Assembly (NCBI GenBank): GCA_965200795.1
Contig: CBDAVB010000035.1
Coordinates: 248,001 to 312,000, forward strand
DNA from: Parashewanella sp965200795
Lineage (GTDB): Bacteria > Pseudomonadota > Gammaproteobacteria > Enterobacterales > Shewanellaceae
Direction: 5' to 3'
DNA: 64,000 nt
Under the pieces are notes generated by a model. That model was not told where the DNA came from. It did no database searches and saw nothing but the letters and a program-made list of their open reading frames with translations. Positions within the stretch are counted from its first letter, which is position 1, and each line of letters begins with the position of its first letter. The translations under genes and the position numbers were made by a program. Shown piece after piece: positions 39,712 through 50,400 of the stretch.

Positions 39712-40263
39712 ATGACAGAAGCTACTGAAGCTAAAAAGAGATGGTATGTGGTTCAGGCATTCTCAGGCTACGAAAGCCGGGTATGCAAGTCTCTTATCGA
39801 GCACATCAAAATGCACAACATGGAACATTACTTCGGTGAAATATTAGTTCCGACTGAGGAAGTCATTGAAATGCGCGCGGGTCAGCGTCGTAAGAGCGAG
39901 CGTAAGTTCTTCCCGGGTTACGTGCTTGTGCAAATGGAAATGAACGATGAAAGCTGGCATCTGGTGAAAAGCATCCCCAGAGTGATGGGCTTCATTGGCG
40001 GCACGTCTGATCGTCCCGCGCCTATTACAGACCGAGAAGCTGACGCCATCCTCGCCCGTCTTCAGGAGACGACAGACTCTCCGACCCACCGCGTTATGTT
40101 TGAGCCGGGCGAGGTGGTTCGTGTTACCGACGGCCCGTTCGCTGACTTTAACGGCACCGTTGAAGAAGTGGACTACGAAAAGAGCCGCTTGAAGGTTTCT
40201 GTCATGATCTTCGGCCGTTCCACACCAGTAGAGCTGGACTTCAGCCAAGTCGAGAAGACCTGA
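39712..40263 (+). CDS. nusG: Transcription termination/antitermination factor NusG
   Basis: 183 aa. The N-terminal NGN domain (KKRWYVVQAFSGYESRVCKS, KFFPGYVLVQM) binds RNA polymerase. The C-terminal KOW domain (about 128-160, FEPGEVVRVTDGPFADFNG) contacts Rho or ribosomal S10. Length matches E. coli (181). Followed by a possible terminator overlapping the rplK promoter. Confidence 0.97.
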   Translation: MTEATEAKKRWYVVQAFSGYESRVCKSLIEHIKMHNMEHYFGEILVPTEEVIEMRAGQRRKSERKFFPGYVLVQMEMNDESWHLVKSIPRVMGFIGGTSDRPAPITDREADAILARLQETTDSPTHRVMFEPGEVVRVTDGPFADFNGTVEEVDYEKSRLKVSVMIFGRSTPVELDFSQVEKT

Positions 40264-40304
40264 TTCCGGACTCGTATCGAGCTTGAATTTAATACAAACT
40301 GAAT

Positions 40305-40333
40305 TTGTAAAGGGGGGCGGATGACTGTATAAT
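40305..40333 (+). promoter_or_regulatory. Promoter of rplK-rplA
   Basis: TTGTAA, 17-bp spacer, TATAAT. The -10 box lies in the loop of a hairpin GGCGGAT...ATCCGCC (40316-40338) followed by a short T-rich stretch, so the same sequence may act as a weak nusG terminator. Position fits the E. coli PL11 promoter. Confidence 0.65.
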
Positions 40334-40407
40334 CCGCCTCCGTTATTTTTCGGGGAGCTGCGGGCATGTTGCCTTACAGCGTTTGAACCCAAATTGAGGA
40401 AAGTCAA

Positions 40408-40836
40408 ATGGCTAAGAAAATTGATGGCTACATCAAGCTGCAAGTAAAATCCGGCTCTGCCAACCCGTCACCGCCAGTAGGTCCTGCTCTGGGCCAGAAA
40501 GGTGTCAACATCATGGAATTCTGTAAAGCTTTTAACGCACGTACGGAAAAGATGGAAAAGGGCATGCCGATCCCTGTTGTTATTACTGTGTATAACGACC
40601 GGTCGTTCACTTTCGAAACTAAGACTCCGCCCGCGTCTTTCTTACTTAAGAAAGCGGCTAAGATTAAGTCTGGCTCAGGTCGTCCGCACGAGGAAAAAGT
40701 GGGAACGGTTACCCGCGCTCAACTTATCGAAATCGTTGAGATTAAAGCGGCCGACATGACGGGTGCTGACGAAGAAGCGATGATCCGCTCTATCGAAGGT
40801 ACCGCACGTTCAATGGGTTTGGAAGTAGAGGGTTAA
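40408..40836 (+). CDS. rplK: 50S ribosomal protein L11
   Basis: 142 aa, same length as E. coli. Signature KIDGYIKLQVKSGSANPSPP and VGPALGQKGVNIMEFCKAFN, with the C-terminal rRNA-binding domain AAKIKSGSGRPHEEKVGTVT. Part of the GTPase-associated centre. rplA starts 4 bp later. Confidence 0.97.
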   Translation: MAKKIDGYIKLQVKSGSANPSPPVGPALGQKGVNIMEFCKAFNARTEKMEKGMPIPVVITVYNDRSFTFETKTPPASFLLKKAAKIKSGSGRPHEEKVGTVTRAQLIEIVEIKAADMTGADEEAMIRSIEGTARSMGLEVEG

Positions 40837-40840
40837 TACA

Positions 40841-41539
40841 ATGGCAAAGCTTACTAAACGCATGCGCGTGATCCGCGGAAAAGTAGATTCTACTAAAGCA
40901 TACGAAATCAACGAAGCGGTCGCTCTTCTTAAAGAACTGGCGACGGTTAAGTTCGTTGAGAGTGTAGACGTTGCTGTAAATCTGGGTATTGACGCTCGTA
41001 AATCTGATCAAAACGTACGTGGCGCGACTGTACTGCCGCACGGTACCGGTCGTGAAGTTCGTGTTGCCGTGTTCACTCAGGGCGCTAACGCGGACGCGGC
41101 TAAAGAAGCGGGTGCTGAATTAGTCGGTATGGACGAGCTTGCCGCGCAGGTCAAAGCGGGTGAAATGAACTTTGACGTTGTTATCGCTTCTCCGGACGCG
41201 ATGCGCGTTGTTGGTCAGTTAGGTCAAATCTTAGGTCCGCGCGGTCTGATGCCTAACCCGAAAACGGGTACGGTAACGCCGAACGTCGCGCAAGCCGTTA
41301 AGAACGCTAAAGCGGGTCAGATCCGTTACCGTAACGACAAGAACGGTATCATCCACACTACCATCGGTAAAGTGGACTTCGAACCGGCTCAACTGAAAGA
41401 AAACCTGGAAGCGCTATTAGCGGCGCTTAAAAAAGCCAAGCCTGCTTCCGCGAAAGGCACTTTCATGAAGAAAATAAGCATCTCTACCACTATGGGCGCG
41501 GGTGTCGCTGTTGATCAGGGTTCTCTGGAAATCGCTTAA
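40841..41539 (+). CDS. rplA: 50S ribosomal protein L1
   Basis: 232 aa. Contains the L1 signature LGPRGLMPNPKTGTVT and the IRYRNDKNGIIHTTIGKVDF rRNA-contact region. In E. coli L1 represses translation of its own rplK-rplA message; a similar role is likely here. Separated from rplJ by a 373-bp regulatory leader. Confidence 0.97.
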   Translation: MAKLTKRMRVIRGKVDSTKAYEINEAVALLKELATVKFVESVDVAVNLGIDARKSDQNVRGATVLPHGTGREVRVAVFTQGANADAAKEAGAELVGMDELAAQVKAGEMNFDVVIASPDAMRVVGQLGQILGPRGLMPNPKTGTVTPNVAQAVKNAKAGQIRYRNDKNGIIHTTIGKVDFEPAQLKENLEALLAALKKAKPASAKGTFMKKISISTTMGAGVAVDQGSLEIA

Positions 41540-41588
41540 TGCCGTTTCCGCTGTCATGCCTGCTCATGCAGGTATAACAAACAACAGC

Positions 41589-41617
41589 TTTACAAGTCGC
41601 ATTGATTGTTTTATAAT
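41589..41617 (+). promoter_or_regulatory. Promoter of rplJ-rplL
   Basis: TTTACA, 17-bp spacer, TATAAT, then ACTGCGCC. About 300 bp ahead of rplJ, matching the E. coli PL10 position. Confidence 0.75.
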
Positions 41618-41699
41618 ACTGCGCCCTGAATTTGAGTTTGTAAAAACAATAATCAGGTATAGGGTTGAAGCTTGCCGCTTTTAACGAGGTTCAAAGTAA

Positions 41700-41912
41700 G
41701 TGAGTTTCCGTCCGAGACCGTAGGTGTTATCACTATATATATGATGGTAGCTTAATATTTCCTGCGTAGACGGTGTCAGACCCCGGAACGAATTCATTTC
41801 TTCTGGATATTCTGCACCGTAAGTTGCTGTTTGTCCGCTTAAAATAAGTGAGGTGAACGGCATGGTTAATACTGGGGATCATCCCCAGGTAGAATCCAGG
41901 AGCATAAAGCCA
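41700..41912 (+). promoter_or_regulatory. Ribosomal protein L10 leader
   Basis: The long untranslated stretch ahead of rplJ contains TTAATATTTCCTGCGTAGAC and GGTGTCAGACC, closely resembling the E. coli L10 leader, where the L10-L7/L12 complex binds to repress translation. The ribosome binding site is ATCCAGGAG just before rplJ. Confidence 0.75.
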
Positions 41913-42413
41913 ATGGCATTAAATCTCGAAGACAAAAAAGCGATTGTTGCTGAAGTCAACGAAGTTGCCAAAGGCGCGCTTTCCGCAGTTGTTGCCGATT
42001 CACGCGGCGTAACTGTAGGTGATATGACCGGTTTACGTAAAGCCGCCCGCGAAAATGGTGTTTACCTGCGTGTTGTTCGTAACACGCTGGCACGCCGTGC
42101 GGTGGAAGGTACTGATTACGAGTGCCTCGGCGAGAGTTTTACCGGTCCGACTTTGATTGCTTTCTCTAACGAGCACCCGGGTGCCGCGGCGCGTCTACTT
42201 AAAGACTTCGCTAAAGAGCAGGACAACTTCGAAGTTAAAGGCGCGGCCTTTGAGGGAGATTTCATCCCCGCAGCGGAAATTGATCGTTTAGCGAAACTAC
42301 CAACTTACGAAGAAGCACTGGCACAGTTCATGATGACTCTCAAAGAAGCGTCCGCCGGCAAGCTTGTACGTACATTGGCCGCTCTGCGCGATCAAAAAGA
42401 AGAAGCCGCTTAA
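41913..42413 (+). CDS. rplJ: 50S ribosomal protein L10
   Basis: 166 aa. The family start MALNLEDKKAIVAEVNEVAK at ATG 41913 is chosen over an in-frame ATG at 41853 that lies in the leader. Forms the base of the L7/L12 stalk (LRVVRNTLARRAVEGT). rplL follows after 54 bp. Confidence 0.97.
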   Translation: MALNLEDKKAIVAEVNEVAKGALSAVVADSRGVTVGDMTGLRKAARENGVYLRVVRNTLARRAVEGTDYECLGESFTGPTLIAFSNEHPGAAARLLKDFAKEQDNFEVKGAAFEGDFIPAAEIDRLAKLPTYEEALAQFMMTLKEASAGKLVRTLAALRDQKEEAA

Positions 42414-42467
42414 TACAAAGCGCTCTGCTTAATAAAATTGAATTCAGAACAATAGGAAATATTTCTA

Positions 42468-42836
42468 ATGTCTATCACTAAAGATGAAATCTTAGAAGCA
42501 CTTGCTGAAATGTCAGTAATGGAAGTTGTTGAACTCGTTGAAGCAATGGAAGAGAAGTTCGGCGTGTCCGCTGCCGCCGCGGTAGTTGCCGGTGGCGCCG
42601 GTGAAGGTGCCGCTGCCGAAGAGAAGACAGAATTCGACGTAATTCTGACTTCTCATGGCGCAAACAAAGTTGCGGTAATTAAAGCTCTGCGCGGCGCGAC
42701 TGGTCTCGGCCTGAAAGAAGCGAAAGCGATGGCTGAGTCTGCTCCGGCAACGGTTAAAGAAGGCGTCTCTAAAGAAGAAGCTGAAGCGGTAGCTAAAGAT
42801 CTGCAAGCAGCCGGTGCTGAAGTAGAAATCAAGTAA
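42468..42836 (+). CDS. rplL: 50S ribosomal protein L7/L12
   Basis: 122 aa. N-terminal dimerisation helices (MSITKDEILEALAEMSVMEV), Ala/Gly-rich hinge (about 36-52) and C-terminal factor-binding domain (VAVIKALRGATGLGLKEAKA). Recruits EF-Tu and EF-G to the ribosome. Confidence 0.97.
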   Translation: MSITKDEILEALAEMSVMEVVELVEAMEEKFGVSAAAAVVAGGAGEGAAAEEKTEFDVILTSHGANKVAVIKALRGATGLGLKEAKAMAESAPATVKEGVSKEEAEAVAKDLQAAGAEVEIK

Positions 42837-42882
42837 GCTATTTTTATAGACTTACTCACTCAACCCGTATAGGATTGAGTGG

Positions 42883-42915
42883 AGGCTGGCGGTCTTTTGA
42901 CCGTTGGCCTTTTTT
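42883..42915 (+). terminator. Attenuating terminator between rplL and rpoB
   Basis: GGCTGGCGGTCttttGACCGTTGGCCTTTTTT: an imperfect long stem plus six T. A second hairpin CACTCAA...TTGAGTG precedes it. E. coli has a partial terminator at the same place to reduce rpoBC relative to ribosomal protein transcription. The gap to 43309 contains a repeat A module and no gene. Confidence 0.75.
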
Positions 42916-43080
42916 GCGCTAAATGCCTGTGTAAAATTTAACGGTTTTAAACAGGTATCAAGTAAGTCGCAGGCGAATTTTTTTCACCGTTTGTCGCCAG
43001 AGTGGTACTGACCAATTATCCGTATGGTTAGAATAAGTATCTAACGATGAATCTGTCAGGGTTTTATGCAACTGAGTTTA

Positions 43081-43152
43081 GCGCGATACAAGGCGCGGCC
43101 CAGAGCGCATAGCTCCGCTATGTAACCGAAGTCGCAACACAGTAGAGTGCTG
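43081..43152 (-). repeat. Dispersed repeat A, inner module (inverted copy)
   Basis: The reverse complement reads GCGACTTCGGTTACATAGC, GGAGCTATGC and GCCGCGCCTTGTATCGCG, matching the inner palindromic module of the copy at 6430-6566. Lies in the rplL-rpoB gap. Confidence 0.6.
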
Positions 43153-43309
43153 AAATCAGGCAGCGGAAAACCAACAGGATTTACGGGGCAGATACTTTGA
43201 CACCCCAGCAGAGATTACTGGCTGGTCTCGTGTTATCAACGGTGATGGACAAACGTGCTGTTGGTTATAAACCTTCAGTGTTGGTCACATCTGCTAGCAG
43301 AGGAAACCC

Positions 43310-46300
43310 ATGGTTTACTCCTATTCTGAAAAGAAGCGTATCCGCAAAGATTTCGGTAAACGTCCTCAAGTTTTGGACATTCCGTACCTGTTGTCTATTC
43401 AGTTAGACTCTTTTAAGAAATTCACCGATCAGGATCCAACGGGTGAGCGTGGTTTTGAAGCCGCTTTCCGTAGCGTTTTTCCCATCAAGAGCTTCTCAGG
43501 TAACTCTGAGTTACAGTATGTAAGCTACACTCTGGGTGAGCCGGAATTTGATGTGAAAGAATGTCAGATCCGTGGTGTTACTTACTCCGCGCCGTTGCGC
43601 GTAAAACTGCGTCTTGTATTGTATGACCGCGAAGCGGCCGCGGGCACAGTTAAAGACATCAAAGAACAAGATGTCTACATGGGTGATATCCCGTTGATGA
43701 CCGACAACGGTACCTTCGTTATTAACGGTACAGAGCGTGTTATCGTTTCTCAGTTACACCGCAGCCCCGGGGTGTTTTTCGATCACGACCGCGGTAAAAC
43801 CCACTCTTCCGGTAAGGTGCTTTATAACGCGCGTGTTATTCCTTACCGCGGTTCATGGCTGGATTTCGAATTCGATCCTAAAGATGCGTTATTCGTACGT
43901 ATTGACCGTCGCCGTAAGCTTCCCGCGACTATCATTCTTCGCGCGCTTGAGTTCTCAACTCAGGAAATCTTGGATCTGTTCTTCGACCGCATTAACTTCA
44001 GCGTTAAGAAAGATTCTCTTGTCATGGATCTTAACCCTGAGCGACTGCGCGGCGAAACGGCGAGCTTTGATATTAAAGACGCGGAAGGTAACGTACTGGC
44101 TGAATCCGGTAAGCGTATTACCGCGCGTCATATCCGTCAGCTCGCGAAAACCAATACGACTCACCTTGAGGTTCCGGTTGAGTACATTGTCGGTAAGATC
44201 GCCGCGCAGGATTACATTGATCCTGATACCGGTGAAGTGCTGGTTTCCGCTAACGCTGAAATCAGCTTAGAAGATCTGGCGAATCTGTCGCTTGCCGGCA
44301 TCAAAGAAGTATCAACGCTGTACATCAATGACCTTGATCACGGCGCGTACATCTCAGATACGCTGAAACTTGACCCGACGACTAACCGCCTGGAAGCATT
44401 GGTGGAAATCTACCGTATGATGCGCCCGGGTGAGCCGCCGACCAAAGAAGCGGCTGAAGGTTTATTCCAAAACCTGTTCTTCTCAGATGAACGTTATGAT
44501 CTGTCTAAAGTCGGTCGTATGAAGTTCAACCGCCGTTTAGGTATGGAGTCTGAAGAAGGCGAAGGCACGCTTTCCAGCGATGATATCGTCGCGGTAATGA
44601 AGAAAATCATTGAAATCCGTAACGGTAACGACGAAGTCGATGATATCGACCACTTAGGTAACCGTCGTATCCGCAGCGTCGGAGAGATGGCGGAAAACCA
44701 ATTCCGTGTCGGTCTTGTTCGTGTTGAGCGTGCGGTGCGTGAGCGTCTGAGTCTCGGTGATTTAGCTGAGCTGATGCCGCAGGATCTGATCAACGCTAAG
44801 CCTATTTCCGCGGCGGTGAAAGAATTCTTCGGTTCTTCGCAGTTATCTCAGTTCATGGATCAAAACAACCCGCTGTCAGAAGTCACGCATAAGCGTCGTA
44901 TTTCCGCGTTAGGGCCGGGCGGGTTGACTCGTGAGCGCGCGGGCTTCGAAGTGCGTGACGTACACCCGACTCACTACGGTCGTCTGTGTCCGATTGAAAC
45001 GCCTGAGGGTCCGAACATCGGTCTTATCAATTCGTTAGCGTCATTCGCTCGTACTAACTCTTACGGTTTCCTTGAAACGCCATACCGTAAAGTGGTTGAC
45101 GGTGTCATCACAGACGAAGTGGAATACCTGTCGGCGATCGAAGAAGGTCGTTTCGTCATCGCCCAGGCCAACATCGGAGTTGACGCTGACGGGCGTATGG
45201 TTGAAGCGCAGATTGCCTGTCGTCACCGCGGTGAATCTACGTTCATGCCGGCGCACGAAGTACAGTATATGGACGTATCGCCGCAGCAGATCATCTCGGT
45301 TGCCGCCTCACTGATTCCCTTCCTGGAACACGATGACGCGAACCGCGCCTTGATGGGCGCCAACATGCAACGTCAGGCGGTACCGACATTAGTCGCCGAG
45401 AAGCCGCTGGTGGGCACGGGCATTGAGCGCACGCTAGCGGTTGACTCCGGTGTTGTTGTCGCGGCGAAACGCGGCGGCGTTATCGATTACGTTGACGCGT
45501 CCCGCATCGTCGTTAAGGTGAACGAGGCTGAGCTGCAAGCGGGTGAGGCGGGCATCGACATCTATAACCTGACTAAGTACACACGTTCAAACCAGAACAC
45601 CTGTATCAACCAGCGTCCTTGCTGTTCCGTCGGTGATCCGGTAGTTCGTGGTGATGTACTGGCTGACGGTCCGTCGACTGACTTAGGTGATCTGGCGCTG
45701 GGTCAGAACATGCGTATCGCCTTTATGCCCTGGAACGGTTATAACTTCGAGGATTCGATCTTAATTTCTGAGCGCGTGGCGCAAGAAGACCGTTTCTCAA
45801 CGATTCACATTCAGGAGCTTTCTTGTATCGCCCGTGACACTAAGCTGGGCAGCGAAGAAATAACGGCGGATATTCCGAACGTCGGTGAGTCCGCACTGTC
45901 TAAGCTTGATGAATCCGGTATCGTTTACATCGGCGCTGAAGTTAAGGGCGGTGACATCCTTGTCGGTAAAGTAACCCCGAAAGGTGAAACTCAGCTGACG
46001 CCAGAAGAGAAGCTGCTGCGCGCTATCTTCGGTGAAAAAGCCTCTGACGTTAAAGACAGCTCACTGCGTGTACCTAACTCTGTTAAAGGTACCATCATTG
46101 ACGTTCAGGTCTTCACTCGCGACGGCGTGGAGAAAGACAAGCGTGCGGTAGAAATTGAAGAAATGCACATGGCTCAGGCTCGTAAGGACATGAGCGAGGA
46201 GTTCAAGATCCTTGAGGAAGGCATCTTCGAGCGCGCGCGTAACCTGCTCTCCGCGCAGGGCGTAAAGCTTGCCGCCGTTGCCGGTAAGGATCTTCTGACT

Positions 46301-47332
46301 CAGGTGTTGAGTGACGAAGACAAGCAGGCAGAATTAGAACAGCTGGCTGAGCAGCACGCTGAGCTTAAGACTGATTTCGAAAACCGTTTGGACATCAAGC
46401 GCCGAAAGATTTCTAAAGGCGATGACTTAGCGCCGGGCGTACTGAAGATCGTGAAGGTTTACCTCGCGGTTAAACGTACTATCCAGCCGGGTGATAAGAT
46501 GGCGGGGCGTCACGGTAACAAAGGTGTTATCTCTAAGATCTGTCCTATCGAAGACATGCCGTACGATGAGCACGGTAACCCGGTTGATATCGTACTTAAT
46601 CCACTGGGTGTACCGTCGCGTATGAACATCGGTCAGGTACTGGAAGTTCATATGGGCGCGGCGGCGAAAGGCATAGGTAACAAGATCAACGACATGCTCG
46701 CCGAGCAGCGTCAGCTTGCCGAAGTCCGCGGTTACATCAGGCAGGTTTATGAGCTTGGTCACGGCATCCAGCAGAAAGTGGACATCGACAGCTTCACTGA
46801 TGACGAAGTGATGCGTCTGGCGAAGAACCTGAAAGGTGGTCTGCCGATCGCGACCCCGGCGTTTGACGGTGCGAAAGAGAAAGAGATCAAGCAAATGCTT
46901 GAGCTCGCGGACTTACCAACATCAGGTCAGGTTGACTTATTCGACGGCCGTACCGGTGATAAGTTTGAGCGTCCGGTGACGGTTGGTTACATGTACATGC
47001 TGAAACTGAACCACTTGGTTGACGATAAGATGCACGCCCGTTCGACGGGTTCGTACAGCCTGGTCACTCAGCAGCCGCTTGGTGGTAAAGCGCAATTCGG
47101 TGGTCAGCGTTTCGGTGAGATGGAAGTGTGGGCACTTGAAGCATACGGTGCCGCCTATACGCTCCAGGAAATGCTGACCGTGAAATCGGATGACGTTAAC
47201 GGTCGAACTCAGATGTATAAAAACATCGTCGACGGTAACCATCAGATGCAGCCCGGTATGCCTGAATCCTTCAACGTATTACTGAAGGAAATCCGTTCGC
47301 TTGGTATTAATATCGAGTTAGATCAGGAATAA
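43310..47332 (+). CDS. rpoB: RNA polymerase subunit beta
   Basis: 1340 aa (E. coli 1342). Starts MVYSYSEKKRIRKDFGKRPQ. The rifampicin-pocket segment SQLSQFMDQNNPLSEVTHKR followed by RISALGPGG carries the susceptible-type residues at the positions equivalent to Asp516, His526 and Ser531. GDKMAGRHGNKGVIS and the C-terminal KSDDVNGRTQMYKNIVDG are conserved. Transcribed with rpoC. Confidence 0.98.
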   Translation: MVYSYSEKKRIRKDFGKRPQVLDIPYLLSIQLDSFKKFTDQDPTGERGFEAAFRSVFPIKSFSGNSELQYVSYTLGEPEFDVKECQIRGVTYSAPLRVKLRLVLYDREAAAGTVKDIKEQDVYMGDIPLMTDNGTFVINGTERVIVSQLHRSPGVFFDHDRGKTHSSGKVLYNARVIPYRGSWLDFEFDPKDALFVRIDRRRKLPATIILRALEFSTQEILDLFFDRINFSVKKDSLVMDLNPERLRGETASFDIKDAEGNVLAESGKRITARHIRQLAKTNTTHLEVPVEYIVGKIAAQDYIDPDTGEVLVSANAEISLEDLANLSLAGIKEVSTLYINDLDHGAYISDTLKLDPTTNRLEALVEIYRMMRPGEPPTKEAAEGLFQNLFFSDERYDLSKVGRMKFNRRLGMESEEGEGTLSSDDIVAVMKKIIEIRNGNDEVDDIDHLGNRRIRSVGEMAENQFRVGLVRVERAVRERLSLGDLAELMPQDLINAKPISAAVKEFFGSSQLSQFMDQNNPLSEVTHKRRISALGPGGLTRERAGFEVRDVHPTHYGRLCPIETPEGPNIGLINSLASFARTNSYGFLETPYRKVVDGVITDEVEYLSAIEEGRFVIAQANIGVDADGRMVEAQIACRHRGESTFMPAHEVQYMDVSPQQIISVAASLIPFLEHDDANRALMGANMQRQAVPTLVAEKPLVGTGIERTLAVDSGVVVAAKRGGVIDYVDASRIVVKVNEAELQAGEAGIDIYNLTKYTRSNQNTCINQRPCCSVGDPVVRGDVLADGPSTDLGDLALGQNMRIAFMPWNGYNFEDSILISERVAQEDRFSTIHIQELSCIARDTKLGSEEITADIPNVGESALSKLDESGIVYIGAEVKGGDILVGKVTPKGETQLTPEEKLLRAIFGEKASDVKDSSLRVPNSVKGTIIDVQVFTRDGVEKDKRAVEIEEMHMAQARKDMSEEFKILEEGIFERARNLLSAQGVKLAAVAGKDLLTQVLSDEDKQAELEQLAEQHAELKTDFENRLDIKRRKISKGDDLAPGVLKIVKVYLAVKRTIQPGDKMAGRHGNKGVISKICPIEDMPYDEHGNPVDIVLNPLGVPSRMNIGQVLEVHMGAAAKGIGNKINDMLAEQRQLAEVRGYIRQVYELGHGIQQKVDIDSFTDDEVMRLAKNLKGGLPIATPAFDGAKEKEIKQMLELADLPTSGQVDLFDGRTGDKFERPVTVGYMYMLKLNHLVDDKMHARSTGSYSLVTQQPLGGKAQFGGQRFGEMEVWALEAYGAAYTLQEMLTVKSDDVNGRTQMYKNIVDGNHQMQPGMPESFNVLLKEIRSLGINIELDQE

Positions 47333-47359
47333 ACGCGAGACCGCGTTTGGCTAAATAAT

Positions 47360-47382
47360 GGTGTCCCGCTTTGCGGGGCACC
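47360..47382 (+). other. Hairpin between rpoB and rpoC
   Basis: GGTGTCCCGCtttgCGGGGCACC folds into a strong ~9-bp stem with no T-tract after it. It is more likely an RNA processing or stabilising hairpin than a terminator. Confidence 0.5.
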
Positions 47383-47408
47383 CGGTTTAACTCCTTCAGG
47401 AGAGAAAC

Positions 47409-50400
47409 GTGAAAGATTTATTAAAGTTTCTGAAACAGCAAAACAAGACCGAAGAATTTGAAGGCATCAAGATCGGCCTGGCGTCGCCGGATCTGATCCG
47501 CTCTTGGTCTTTTGGCGAAGTTAAAAAGCCAGAAACCATTAACTACCGTACCTTCAAGCCTGAGCGTGAAGGTCTGTTCTGTGCCCGTATCTTCGGCCCG
47601 GTTAAAGATTACGAATGTTTGTGCGGTAAGTACAAGCGTCTTAAGCACCGCGGCGTGATCTGTGAGAAGTGCGGCGTGGAAGTTACCCAGACTAAAGTCC
47701 GTCGTGAGCGTATGGGTCACATCGAGCTCGCAAGCCCGGTTGCCCACATCTGGTTCCTCAAGTCGCTGCCGTCCCGTATCGGTTTGATGCTCGATATGAC
47801 ACTGCGTGACATTGAGCGCGTGTTGTACTTCGAATCATACGTAGTGACTGAGGGCGGCATGACCAGCCTTGAGCGCGGCCAGATGCTGACTGAAGAAGCG
47901 TATCTGGACGCGCTGGAAGAGTACGGTGATGAGTTTGAAGCGAAAATGGGCGCGGAAGCGGTTCTGAATCTATTAAGCGCCATTGATGTTGAACAAGACA
48001 TCGAAGAGATGCGTGAGGAGTTACCGTCAATTAACTCTGAAACTCGTCGCAAGAAGATCACTAAGCGTCTTAAATTACTTGAAGCGTTCCAGCTTTCCGG
48101 CAACAAGCCGGAGTGGATGATCTTAAAAGTTCTGCCGGTTCTGCCGCCGGATCTGCGTCCGCTAGTACCCCTGGACGGCGGCCGGTTCGCGACTTCGGAT
48201 CTGAACGATTTATATCGCCGTGTGATCAACCGTAACAACCGTTTGAAGCGTCTTTTAGACCTGGCGGCGCCCGACATCATCGTACGTAACGAAAAACGTA
48301 TGTTACAGGAGTCCGTGGACGCGCTGTTAGATAACGGTCGCCGCGGTCGCGCTATCACAGGTTCAAACAAGCGTCCGCTTAAATCTCTGGCGGACATGAT
48401 CAAAGGCAAGCAAGGCCGTTTCCGTCAGAACCTGCTCGGTAAGCGTGTTGACTACTCAGGTCGCTCGGTGATTACCGTAGGTCCTACCCTGCGTCTTCAC
48501 CAATGCGGTCTGCCCAAGAAAATGGCGCTTGAGCTGTTCAAGCCGTTCATCTACGGCAAGCTCGAAGGTCGCGGTCTGGCGACAACCATTAAAGCGGCGA
48601 AGAAAATGGTTGAGCGCGAAATCGGTGAAGTCTGGGACGTGTTAGACGAAGTCATTCGTGAGCACCCGGTACTGCTTAACCGAGCGCCGACACTTCACAG
48701 ACTCGGTATTCAGGCCTTTGAACCGGTACTGATTGAAGGTAAAGCGATTCAGCTTCACCCGCTCGTTTGCGCGGCGTATAACGCGGACTTCGACGGTGAC
48801 CAGATGGCGGTTCACGTTCCGTTAACGCTGGAAGCTCAGTTAGAAGCCCGCGCCTTAATGATGTCAACCAACAACATTCTGTCACCGGCAAACGGTGAGC
48901 CGGTCATTACCCCGTCTCAGGACGTGGTATTGGGTCTGTACTACACCAGCCGTGAGAAAATCAACGGTAAAGGCGAGGGCATGGCGTTCGCTAACACTGA
49001 CGAAGTGGAAAAAGCCTACGCGACAGGTGCCGCCGAGCTGCACGCCCGCATTAAGGTTCGTTTAACCGAAACGGAATTTGACGCGGACGGTGAAGCGACC
49101 GAGACAACTCGCATTGTGGATACCACTGTCGGCCGCGCGTTGCTATCGCTATTACTGCCGAAAGGTTTGTCTTTTGACCTTGTTAACCAAAACATGGGTA
49201 AGAAGCAAATCTCTAAACTGCTGAACACCTGCTACCGTCAGCTCGGTCTAAAAGATACGGTAATCTTCGCTGATCAGCTGATGTACGCCGGTTTCCGGTA
49301 CGCCACTAAGTCCGGCGCTTCCGTCGGTATCGATGACATGGTCATCCCGGCTGAGAAGTACTCCATCGTCGCTGACGCCGAAGCTGAGGTCCGCGAGATC
49401 CAGGAGCAGTTCCAGTCGGGTCTGGTAACCGCGGGTGAGCGTTACAACAAAGTCATCGATATCTGGGCGAGCGCGAACGAGCGCGTATCGAAAGCGATGA
49501 TGGAAAACCTGTCTTCTGAACTCGTTATCAACCGTGACGGTGAAGAAGAAACCCAGGCGTCGTTTAACAGCATCTATATGATGGCGGACTCAGGCGCCCG
49601 TGGCAGCGCGGCGCAGATCCGGCAGCTGGCGGGGATGCGCGGTCTGATGGCGAAACCGGACGGCTCTATCATCGAAACGCCGATTGTGGCGAACTTCCGT
49701 GAAGGTCTGAACGTACTTCAGTACTTTATCTCAACCCACGGTGCCCGTAAGGGTCTGGCGGATACCGCGCTTAAGACGGCGAACTCGGGTTACCTGACGC
49801 GCCGTCTGGTAGACGTCGCGCAGGACTTAGTGGTTATCGAAGACGATTGCGGCACGTACGAAGGTCTGACCATGAAGCCGCTGATTGAAGGCGGTGACGT
49901 TGTTGAGCCTCTGCGTGAGCGTGTACTGGGGCGCGTGGTCGCCCGGGACGTCTACTACCCGGGTACTGAGAAAGTACTCGCGCCGCGTAACACACTGCTA
50001 AACGAGGCATGGTGTGACAGGTTAGAGGAAAACTCGGTCGATGAGGTTATCGTCCGTTCGGTGATTACCTGTGAAACGGACTTCGGAGTTTGCGCCAACT
50101 GTTACGGCCGTGATCTTGCCCGTGGTCATATCATTAACCACGGTGAGTCAATCGGTGTCGTGGCCGCTCAGTCAATCGGTGAGCCGGGCACGCAGCTTAC
50201 GATGCGTACCTTCCACATCGGCGGCGCGGCGTCCAGAGCGTCCGCGGAAAACAGCGTTCAGGTTAAGAACGCGGGCACGCTGAAACTGCATAACGCTAAA
50301 CATGTTACCAACAGCGAAGGCAGGCTGGTCATCGTTTCCCGTTCATCCGAGCTTGCGATCATCGATGAGATGGGCCGTGAGAAAGAGCGTTACAAAGTGC

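Noticed and set aside
42478..42859. Antisense frames over rplL rich in Arg/Ser
   Set aside because: Shadows of a strongly codon-biased ribosomal gene.
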